This document shows, one piece after another, positions 1-5,579 of a DNA stretch of 21,209 nt. Each line of letters opens with the position of its first letter. Within the stretch, counting starts at the first letter, position 1. A program made the translations under genes and the position numbers. Source of the stretch: Clostridia bacterium (GTDB lineage Bacteria > Bacillota_A > Clostridia > Christensenellales > Borkfalkiaceae); the NCBI GenBank assembly GCA_017462505.1, contig JAFTQY010000058.1:1-21209 (forward strand), in the 5' to 3' direction. A model generated the notes under the pieces. It ran no database searches, was not told the DNA's origin, and saw only the letters and a program-made list of their open reading frames with translations.

Positions 1-185
1 ATGCGTTCGTTGATTTTTCTGCCGTCCTCGTAATACTGCGTACAATCCTCGGTCGAGATCGTGAAACCCTGAGGAACGGGAAGACCGATGTTGGTCATTT
101 CCGCAAGGTTAGAGCCCTTACCGCCGAGAATGTCGCGCATCTTCGCGTTGCCTTCCGTGAAGAGATAGCAATACTTCTTTGCCAT
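1..185 (-). CDS. ppdK: Pyruvate, phosphate dikinase, N-terminal fragment
   Basis: This gene starts at ATG 185 and runs off the left edge, leaving 61 codons. The visible N-terminus contains the segment [10 protein letters not shown] followed by [12 protein letters not shown], which is the classic start of the nucleotide-binding domain of pyruvate phosphate dikinase. The enzyme interconverts pyruvate, ATP and phosphate with phosphoenolpyruvate, AMP and pyrophosphate in the cytoplasm, and in anaerobic Firmicutes often works in glycolysis or gluconeogenesis. A GGAGG ribosome site (197-201) lies 11 bases before the ATG. The gene has its own sigma-A-type promoter and a long structured leader. The rest of the protein, including the phosphohistidine domain, is outside the window, so integrity cannot be judged. 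Confidence 0.95.
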   Translation of the reverse strand, partial: MAKKYCYLFTEGNAKMRDILGGKGSNLAEMTNIGLPVPQGFTISTEDCTQYYEDGRKINER

Positions 186-311
186 AATGTTTATTTCCTC
201 CAAATTGATTTTTTTCGTCTTTGTAATTGCTAAAAACCGCAAAAAACCTCCCGCCCGTCCCGTTTTCCCGAGTTTCGGGCGCAGAAAAAAGAGCTATTTG
301 GTTTTTAGCCA
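186..311 (-). promoter_or_regulatory. Structured 5' leader of ppdK (candidate cis-regulatory RNA)
   Basis: About 125 transcribed bases separate the predicted ppdK start of transcription from its ATG. A perfect 10-bp inverted repeat (GCTAAAAACC type) pairs 300-309 with 229-238 and encloses a GC-rich inner stem (CGCCCG with CGGGCG). A second GGTTTTTT segment at 241-248 can pair with the same left arm, so two mutually exclusive folds are possible. The structure lies upstream of the ribosome site and does not cover it. It matches no riboswitch class I recognise, so a regulatory role is inferred from structure and position only. Confidence 0.4.
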
Positions 312-317
312 TATTCC

Positions 318-346
318 ATTTTAATATAAAATGAAAGAAATATCAA
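318..346 (-). promoter_or_regulatory. Sigma-A-type promoter of ppdK
   Basis: On the minus strand TTGATA (341-346) and TAAAAT (318-323) are separated by exactly 17 bases. Transcription would begin near 311, giving a leader of about 125 nt for ppdK. The 347-428 stretch upstream is AT-rich and holds nothing else I can name. Confidence 0.7.
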
Positions 347-428
347 GCCTTTCAGCCGTCCTTTTGGATATTTTTTTTGTTTTTGTGGTATTTTTTCGCT
401 TTTTGCAACAAATTATGATTCCTTATAA

Positions 429-766
429 GATACACTCCACGCGGTTGCTACGCAACCTTGGTCGGTATGACAGCTGAGAATCATGCTGAACCTAGATACG
501 TTTAACCCATGTCACACCGTGCAAGCGAACGTATCCACTCCCCCCTGTCATACCGAGCGTAGGCGGTAGCCGTAGTCGAGCGTATCCCTGTCTCTTTGTC
601 ATACCGAGCGGAGGCGTTAGCCGTAGTTGAGCGTATCTCTATTTTGTCATCGCGAGCCGTTAGGCGTGGCGATCTCTTATAAATCTTCACCACACTTCTT
701 CACTTTTCACTCTTACTTATTACTTTTTGAGATACCCTCCACTCGCTTCGCTCAGTCGATATGACA
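429..766. repeat. Island of six short interspersed repeats (TGTCAT...ATC family)
   Basis: At least six related units of about 26 to 44 bp fill this intergenic stretch. Units at 511-536, 546-588, 597-640 and 645-678 read forward, and units at 429-472 and 729-766 are inverted. Most begin TGTCATACCGA (or a close variant) and end GTATC. The two best copies (546 and 597) share a core with a small GGC-loop-GCC hairpin whose loop differs (GGTA versus GTTA). The copy at 429 has a different core hairpin, GGTTGC-GTA-GCAACC. The copy at 645 belongs to a TGTCATCGCGAGC subtype and that at 729 to an ACTGAGCGAAGCGAGTGGA subtype. No coding potential is evident. Short repeats of this style occur in many bacterial genomes; the mobilising enzyme is not in this window. 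Confidence 0.75.
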
Positions 767-796
767 TCTCTGCTCAGTGGTTTTTCTTGATATCAT

Positions 797-830
797 AAAG
801 CCCTGCGGTTTTGCGCCGCAGGGCTTTTTT
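797..830. terminator. Intrinsic terminator downstream of the XRE/zinc-ribbon gene
   Basis: A 12-bp perfect GC-rich stem (797-808 with 816-827) closes a 7-base loop and is followed on the plus strand by a T run. On the minus strand, where the gene ending at 864 would need it, the stem is followed only by TTTATGA, so it is a better terminator for plus-strand transcription. It probably acts in both directions and shields the gene from the repeat island. Confidence 0.7.
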
Positions 831-863
831 ACGCGGATAATTTCCGTCGTATTTTTTAATTTT

Positions 864-2480
864 TTATTCGTTTTCCGTTTCTTTGTTTTTCGCGGAAACC
901 ATTTTCGCCGCAATCGCAATTCCCATGTTGACAAAGGCAAATACCGTCGCCAAAATCACCGGCGCAAATTTTATTTTCATATCGACCGAACCGTAAGACA
1001 ATTCCGTCGTAGTGATAATAAACTTGGCTTGCCTTGCAAGCAATATCGTAAATACCAACGCGCCGATCGCGCACGCGAACGAGATGATCGACCACACCAT
1101 TCCGTTTCTGTTTTTCTTGTCAACGGTGTTGCGGATATTTCTAAACAACGCCATGAACGCAAACACGATCGCCGCCAACACAAAGACCGTGCCCACCATG
1201 GAAAACGCCGATACAGCCCACATTTCGTCTTTCAAAATAGGCTTGTTATAATATACCTCGGCAAAAACGCCCAGTATGGTCGCCCCAGAAAGCCCGGGCG
1301 AGCCTTCCACTATGGAGATACCGCTCATCAAAATTTCCGCGCCCGCACCGCGAACCAGCAAGAAAGCAACTACGCCGAAGATCACGCACGCGCCCGTACA
1401 GATCCAACGGGTCGCGAAAGATTTTTCCGTAAAGCGTTTCCAATCGTTCGCCAAAGTGCACGCCGTCGCGCCCGCCAAGCCTACGCTACAAATCACAAGC
1501 CCTGCAACCGTCGCGCCGTTAAACCCGATTTTTATGCCTACCGCCTCGCCTGCGCCGAAAGGATACAGGAGCGCCGTGCCGAGTATGTAACAAAACGCCG
1601 TATAAACCGTCATTTTAATAGGGTTGCCCTTTTCTTTGCCGAGCAATGCAAAGACGGAGTACGTCACCGTCAAGGCAAAGAACGTCGTAATTCCTGCCAT
1701 CGTTGCCGCCGCAATCACGCAGGTCGTAATCGCGTCCATATACATCAACGCCGTCACCGACCCCTTAAAATGCGAGTCTGCTAATAAGGCTTTCACCTCT
1801 TTCAGCTCTTGGAAGGAATCCTTGAAATAATAGAAGATACTGCGTTCCCCCTCAAAGCCTATAAAGAACATGAAGACAAACGCCGCAAACGCCGAAAGCA
1901 ATCCACAGGAAAGAGCGACTATGCGCATGATTTTTTCATACTGCTTTTCGTTGTCAGCTCTTCTCTTTTGGGCAATCTTAGGCGAGAACTTCGCGCGAGC
2001 GCCGCATTGAGAACAGTACCTGCCCTCGTGTTCCGTGCCGCAGGTTTTGCACACGGTTTTCCCGTCGATACGTTCGCCGCAATAAATGCAGAATTTGTAT
2101 TCCTGTACGTTCAGCTTTCCGCAAGTAGGACAAGGCTTTTTGCCGTCTATACGTTCGCCGCAATTATGGCAATACACCGCACCCTCCACCGCGGGAGTTC
2201 CACATTTTTTACAATCCATTAAATCCCTCCTTGTGTTTCTATCTATATTTTCTTGAAAAACTTCCTCTATCGGCTCGCCTGAGGCAATACGGAAAAAATC
2301 CTCCGTCGTAATATTGTACAATACGCAAATACTACGAAGAGCGTGAATATCGGGCTGATTAACGCCGTTCTCCCATTTGCTTAGAGCATGATGAGAAAAC
2401 CCTACTTTTTCCGCGATCTCCCGTTGCGTATATTTAAAATGTATGCGTAACAGCCTTAAAGCCAGCCCGTAATCTTCCAT
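864..2480 (-). CDS. XRE-family HTH, triple zinc-ribbon, multi-pass membrane protein
   Basis: This 538-residue protein has three visible parts. Residues 5-62 form an XRE/Cro-type helix-turn-helix (YTQREIAEKVGFSHHALSKWENG). Residues 90-159 hold three CxxC...CxxC zinc ribbons, with cysteines at 90/93/104/107, 117/120/131/134 and 144/147/156/159. Residues 185-527 contain about eight hydrophobic segments typical of membrane helices. The order implies a membrane-anchored DNA-binding or sensing protein with its HTH and zinc ribbons in the cytoplasm. XRE-plus-membrane proteins are common in Clostridia, but no named function fits. The ATG at 2480 is supported by an AGAGGA ribosome site and a near-consensus promoter. 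It appears to be a single-gene transcription unit. The ligand and target genes are unknown; autoregulation is plausible but inferred. Confidence 0.8.
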   Translation of the reverse strand: MEDYGLALRLLRIHFKYTQREIAEKVGFSHHALSKWENGVNQPDIHALRSICVLYNITTEDFFRIASGEPIEEVFQENIDRNTRRDLMDCKKCGTPAVEGAVYCHNCGERIDGKKPCPTCGKLNVQEYKFCIYCGERIDGKTVCKTCGTEHEGRYCSQCGARAKFSPKIAQKRRADNEKQYEKIMRIVALSCGLLSAFAAFVFMFFIGFEGERSIFYYFKDSFQELKEVKALLADSHFKGSVTALMYMDAITTCVIAAATMAGITTFFALTVTYSVFALLGKEKGNPIKMTVYTAFCYILGTALLYPFGAGEAVGIKIGFNGATVAGLVICSVGLAGATACTLANDWKRFTEKSFATRWICTGACVIFGVVAFLLVRGAGAEILMSGISIVEGSPGLSGATILGVFAEVYYNKPILKDEMWAVSAFSMVGTVFVLAAIVFAFMALFRNIRNTVDKKNRNGMVWSIISFACAIGALVFTILLARQAKFIITTTELSYGSVDMKIKFAPVILATVFAFVNMGIAIAAKMVSAKNKETENE

Positions 2481-2506
2481 GGTTTCCTCTGCGTTTATTT
2501 TTCAAT

Positions 2507-2535
2507 AGTATAACAGATACAGCCCTTTCTTTCAA
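2507..2535 (-). promoter_or_regulatory. Sigma-A promoter of the XRE/zinc-ribbon gene
   Basis: TTGAAA (2530-2535) and TATACT (2507-2512) on the minus strand are spaced by 17 bases, close to consensus. The start of transcription would fall near 2500, giving a leader of about 20 nt that contains the AGAGGA ribosome site. Confidence 0.8.
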
Positions 2536-2566
2536 GCCCTTTTTGCAATTTTTTTATATTTGCAGG

Positions 2567-2633
2567 GTAGACGATTTGGAAATTTTTATTCTATCTTCGC
2601 AAAAAACAAAAATCGCCCAAGTAGACAATTTGG
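2567..2633. repeat. Direct repeat pair upstream of the XRE gene promoter (possible operator)
   Basis: GTAGACGATTTGG (2567-2579) and GTAGACAATTTGG (2621-2633) match at 12 of 13 positions and are 54 bp apart, about five helical turns. Both lie just upstream of the -35 box of a gene that encodes an HTH protein. An operator role, perhaps for the gene's own product, is inference from position alone. Confidence 0.35.
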
Positions 2634-2655
2634 CGAATTTCGCTTTTTTTACAAT

Positions 2656-2681
2656 GAAAACCGCCTTTTCGGGCGGTTTTC
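2656..2681 (-). terminator. Intrinsic terminator of the Mrr-like nuclease gene
   Basis: A 10-bp perfect stem (2656-2665 with 2672-2681) closes a 6-base loop. Each arm carries a four-base A or T run next to a GGCGG block. It begins about 20 bases after the stop codon of the gene ending at 2701. Confidence 0.75.
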
Positions 2682-2700
2682 TTAGGATAATAAAGCTACT

Positions 2701-4317
2701 TTATAGCATCGTAAAGAACGCTTTCGTGCCGCTGAGCAATTTTTCGTCTAGCTTCCAGTTGCCGTTTTCGTACAAAAGACCGAATTTACATTCCTTTGCC
2801 GCCTCGAAAAGATCCTCGCCGTCATAGCCCACGATCTTGTCCGACAAATCGTCCAAAATGCGCTTTGCGTCGGGGGTAAAACGGGACGTCGTGATAAAAA
2901 TGCCGCGACAATGCTGTTTTTTATCCTTTGCCTGTCGGCAAGCGCACGCGCCGATAAATTGCTGTAACAGCGTTTCGCCCACTACCCACAGGCGTTCGTC
3001 ACCCTTTTCAGGGTTCCAGTTTTTCGCCTGTATGTAGATGGTTTCTCTAAACCCAAGCCTATCGGTCAGCTCGATCTCGCCGTCGATGCCGCCGTCATGC
3101 TCGCCGCCGCATACCCTCAACCCTTCCAAACGTCTGCCGTTTTTCATCGAATAACGCTCTAATAAATACACCGAATAATACTCGAAATAATCGCCGCCGA
3201 GCGAACGGAGTTTTTTAAGGAAGGTTTCCCGTAATTTTTCTTCTGCGGTCAACGGTCTTACCACCGCCTTTTTCACCGTCTTTAAGACACGGGTGGGGCG
3301 TTTTTCTTCCGTTTTGGGTTTTACGGACTTGATTTCTACGGGTTTTTGAACAGGTTTTTCCGTCGGTTTTTCAGCGGGTTTTTCAACGGGCTTTTCGATC
3401 GGTTTTTCGATGGGTTTTTCCGTTTTTTCCGCTTGCGCCTTTTGCGGCTTTGCGCCGAACAAAAAGCTCATGTCCATTACCACGTTCTTTTCCGCTACTT
3501 CCGCTTTTGTCTTTACCGCGGGCGAGTTTTCAAGGGCGGGCTGTTCCTCCGCTTTTACTTCCTTGCTCTCTTCTTTCTTTTCCTGCTTTTCTTCCGCTTT
3601 AACCTCAGTTTTTACCTCGGTTTCCACGGGCTTTTCCGCTATTTCCTCCGTTACCTCTTCCGTCTTTGCCTTGGGTTTTCTACCCCGCTTTTTAGGCGCG
3701 GGCTTTTCCTCGGGCTTTTCTTCCTTTTCGGGAATAGGCTCGGGCGCGCTTTCGGGCGTGATCGGCGCTACGGGCGCGATCGGTTGCAAGGGCGCGGCAG
3801 GCAATGGCTCTGCCTTTTCTTCCTTTTTCGCGCGGGTTTTTCTCGCTTTTTTAACGGGCGTTTCTAAGGCGATTTCTTGCTGCTTGACTTCTTCCTTTAC
3901 CGTCGCCGCTTCGTTCGATTTCGGGGCGTTTTCCACCGTCTTTTTCGCTCTTGCGCGGGTCGTTTTCTTGGCAGGCTTTTCGTCCGTCTTTTCTTCTGCG
4001 GTTTCGCTCGTTTTTTCGGGCGCGGGCATTACGCTACGCGCTTTCAACGCGTACATGCCCCCGTCGTACATAACGTCGCTCTCTTTTTTCATAATGTCGA
4101 GCACAGAGCCGATCCGTCCGTTTACGTCGTTGACGTTATCGCCGCCGAAACGCTGCGTATACAGCTTTGCCGCCTCTTCGATAAGCTCGTTGTGTTTAAG
4201 CGGTTTTACCGCCAAAATTTCCCGTATGACGTTTTTTGCCGCGTCCTTTTTTTCGGCGCGAGTCGCCACGGGCGTTTCCTGTTTCGTTGTTTCCTGTTTT
4301 TTTGTTGTTTTCGCCAT
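2701..4317 (-). CDS. Mrr-like restriction endonuclease-fold protein with N-terminal winged helix and long charged linker
   Basis: The C-terminal third (about residues 365-525 of 538) carries the Mrr-type PD-(D/E)xK nuclease signature: HDGGIDGEI, with likely metal-binding Asp 412, followed by IYIQAKNW with Gln 430 and Lys 432. This family cleaves DNA, often modified or foreign DNA. Residues 25-92 look like a small winged helix ending GGMYALK, as in HARE-HTH domains that are known to be fused to such nucleases. Between them lie about 260 residues rich in Lys, Glu, Pro and Ala, including an AT-hook-like KKRGRKPK (209-216) and seven tandem EKPx units (300-328). I chose ATG 4317 because an AGGA ribosome site lies 8 bases upstream; an alternative ATG at 4341 overlaps recO and has a poorly spaced site. 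It follows recO by 13 bases and is probably cotranscribed. No methylase partner is nearby, so it is not an ordinary restriction-modification pair. Confidence 0.85.
   Translation of the reverse strand: MAKTTKKQETTKQETPVATRAEKKDAAKNVIREILAVKPLKHNELIEEAAKLYTQRFGGDNVNDVNGRIGSVLDIMKKESDVMYDGGMYALKARSVMPAPEKTSETAEEKTDEKPAKKTTRARAKKTVENAPKSNEAATVKEEVKQQEIALETPVKKARKTRAKKEEKAEPLPAAPLQPIAPVAPITPESAPEPIPEKEEKPEEKPAPKKRGRKPKAKTEEVTEEIAEKPVETEVKTEVKAEEKQEKKEESKEVKAEEQPALENSPAVKTKAEVAEKNVVMDMSFLFGAKPQKAQAEKTEKPIEKPIEKPVEKPAEKPTEKPVQKPVEIKSVKPKTEEKRPTRVLKTVKKAVVRPLTAEEKLRETFLKKLRSLGGDYFEYYSVYLLERYSMKNGRRLEGLRVCGGEHDGGIDGEIELTDRLGFRETIYIQAKNWNPEKGDERLWVVGETLLQQFIGACACRQAKDKKQHCRGIFITTSRFTPDAKRILDDLSDKIVGYDGEDLFEAAKECKFGLLYENGNWKLDEKLLSGTKAFFTML
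3334..3420. repeat. In-frame 12-bp tandem repeat coding (E/Q)KPx units
   Basis: Seven consecutive 12-bp units encode EKPI, EKPI, EKPV, EKPA, EKPT, EKPV and QKPV inside the nuclease gene. The units differ mainly in the last codon and are multiples of three, so slippage would change linker length without breaking the frame. Confidence 0.85.
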
Positions 4318-4330
4318 GATGATTTTCCTT

Positions 4331-5056
4331 TTATTCTTCATACAGACGGATGAATTCTCCTAGGTTGGCAAATTTTTCTTCCGTCTTTTCGGACAAAAAC
4401 GCCTTTACGAGGCGCAGAGCGCGCTTTTTGCCGCCCGCCGTTGCGTTTTCGTCATAGTCTAACCCGGCGCATTTGCGCAAGGTGTGATAGGTACATACGC
4501 TCGCCCGTTCCCCCCGATCGCAGCGGTCGCACGTCGTAAATTTTCCGTCCGAAAAATCGAACCAGAGTTTGTCCGAAAGCTCCCCCTCCTGTTCCTCGAA
4601 AAAACCAAGATCCAAGGGATAGCCGCTTTCGCGCAAGGCGATCAAAATGAAAGAAATCAGCGTTTCCGCGCTGTCCTCCCCCGAAAGCGATAACCCCTTT
4701 AAACACTCGATCAAGCCGATAAAAAGGCTTTCGTATTCTTCGTTTTCCATCAAAATAGACAGGCAGACCTCGGTCGCCGCGCAAGCCGCGTAAAAACGGT
4801 CGATATCATAGCGGAGAGAAAAAAAGCTTTCGTGCAGATACGCCCCCGTGACCGTGTATCTGCCATTCTTTTCCGCTAAAATATATTCCGCAAAGCAAAA
4901 GGGCTGCGCGGAAAAGGCGAGCTTGGCTTTGGGCTTTTTCACCCCGCGAATACCTGCGGTAATCTTGCCCAGCGTAGGGGAAAAAAGGGTGAGCAATTTG
5001 TCGTTGTCCTTGTAATCGATCGATTGCAAGACGATTGCGTCCGTTTTGATCTCCAT
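4331..5056 (-). CDS. recO: DNA repair protein RecO
   Basis: RecO works with RecF and RecR to load RecA onto SSB-coated single-stranded DNA during recombinational repair. The 241-residue length is normal. The N-terminal OB fold starts typically (MEIKTDAIVLQSIDYKDNDKL, shown here to residue 21 as MEIKTDAIV then LQSIDYKDNDKL), followed by GVKKPKAKLAF. A helical region and a C-terminal zinc-finger region follow, with cysteines 176, 179, 188 and 196. An AAGGA ribosome site precedes ATG 5056. Its place just after era and yqzL is the usual Firmicutes context, and all are likely on one transcript, although the large hairpin array upstream may interfere. Confidence 0.95.
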   Translation of the reverse strand: MEIKTDAIVLQSIDYKDNDKLLTLFSPTLGKITAGIRGVKKPKAKLAFSAQPFCFAEYILAEKNGRYTVTGAYLHESFFSLRYDIDRFYAACAATEVCLSILMENEEYESLFIGLIECLKGLSLSGEDSAETLISFILIALRESGYPLDLGFFEEQEGELSDKLWFDFSDGKFTTCDRCDRGERASVCTYHTLRKCAGLDYDENATAGGKKRALRLVKAFLSEKTEEKFANLGEFIRLYEE

Positions 5057-5092
5057 AGCTTTCCTTTTCCTTTGCGGAGAAGCTCCGCCGCC

Positions 5093-5206
5093 TTATTTGC
5101 GACGCATCAGGTCGTAATAAAGCATGTAATAACTGATACTGCCCGTTTGTTCAAAGAGTTTCCATGCCATTTTCGCCGCTTCGCTTTCGCCACGTTTATC
5201 CCGCAT
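5093..5206 (-). CDS. yqzL: YqzL-family small protein (37 aa)
   Basis: This short gene lies between era and recO, exactly where Firmicutes carry yqzL. The 37-residue product has the family core AWKLFEQTGSISYYMLYYDL near its C-terminus. The start at ATG 5206 is supported by an AGGGGG ribosome site about 8 bases upstream and by an in-frame stop five codons upstream (5219-5221). The function of YqzL is not established. The gap to recO is 36 bases, which suggests translation from the same mRNA. Confidence 0.8.
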   Translation of the reverse strand: MRDKRGESEAAKMAWKLFEQTGSISYYMLYYDLMRRK

Positions 5207-5275
5207 ACGTTCCGCCCCCTAAGGATAGTTTGGGGAACGGGGTGGGATTTTATGCGGCGCAGGAACGGTAGAGGA

Positions 5276-5474
5276 ATGATTTGAAAGGCTTTGCCCTTCA
5301 TGAATTGGACAAGACGATCTTGCCCATGAATTGAAAACCTTTGGTTTTCATGAATTGACGGCTATGCCGTCATTATTGTAATTTTCCCATAATGCAAAGC
5401 TCTGCTTTGCAATTCATGTGCCGACGGCACAATTCATGTTTACAAAACAATTCATGCCCGTTAGGGCAATTCAT
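5276..5474. repeat. Mirror-symmetric array of eight hairpins separated by CATGAATTG / CAATTCATG
   Basis: Eight short palindromes lie in a row: stems at about 5283-5299, 5307-5325, 5333-5349, 5357-5371, 5394-5410, 5418-5430, 5438-5448 and 5455-5468. Stems are 4-7 bp with mostly three-base loops, and every stem sequence is different. They are separated by a conserved word. In the left half it reads ATGAATTG (5300, 5326, 5350, plus variant ATGATTTG at 5276). In the right half it reads CAATTCAT (5410, 5430, 5448, 5467). At the centre ATTAT (5372-5376) faces ATAAT (5389-5393). Left and right spacers are reverse complements, so they can pair in nested order (5276 with 5467, 5300 with 5448, 5326 with 5430, 5350 with 5410), leaving two hairpins at each junction. 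It lies between era and yqzL and codes for nothing visible. Confidence 0.85.
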
Positions 5475-5478
5475 TCTT

Positions 5479-5579
5479 AAAGCGGCGTAGAAGCGAGCAG
5501 GTCAAGGCGTCGCGAGGGCGCGTACCGATAGTACGTAACCGAGCGACAACGCTGAAATGCGACGCTTATACGTCGCTTT
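5479..5579. repeat. 101-bp palindromic element, copy A (3' end of era)
   Basis: This element has imperfect terminal inverted repeats: 5479-5489 pairs with 5569-5579 over 10 of 11 positions. A further inner stem follows (GAAGCG type against CGCTTA), and there is a central GTAC-CGATA-GTAC hairpin. A second copy lies at 20605-20705 and aligns over its full length. Differences between the copies are compensatory in the stems, for example G5482-C5576 against A20608-T20702. The element includes the last three codons and the stop codon of era. It starts four bases after the hairpin array. Confidence 0.85.

Noticed and set aside
118..312. Possible leader peptide upstream of ppdK beginning at ATG 312
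   Set aside because: The predicted start of transcription (about 311) falls inside that ATG, there is no ribosome site, and the frame runs into ppdK in the wrong phase.
502..693. Minus-strand frame of 63 codons with internal peptide repeats in the repeat island
   Set aside because: The peptide repeats (IRSTTA...ARYD) simply reflect the DNA repeats; there is no ribosome site and no plausible protein.
777..1784. Long plus-strand open frame (335 codons) opposite the XRE/zinc-ribbon gene
   Set aside because: It is rich in Arg, His and Asn, has no recognisable domain, and lies wholly antisense to a gene with clear HTH, cysteine and membrane patterns.
3410..4363. Plus-strand frame of 317 codons opposite the Mrr-like gene, Phe/Ser-rich and hydrophobic-looking
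   Set aside because: It mirrors the Lys/Glu/Pro repeat codons of the minus strand; Phe and Ser runs are what their antisense gives. It has no ribosome site or family match.
5276..5474. Hairpin array considered as a CRISPR array
   Set aside because: The repeated word is only 8-9 bp, flips strand at the centre, and the variable parts are palindromes of 11-17 bp, unlike spacers; there are no cas genes.
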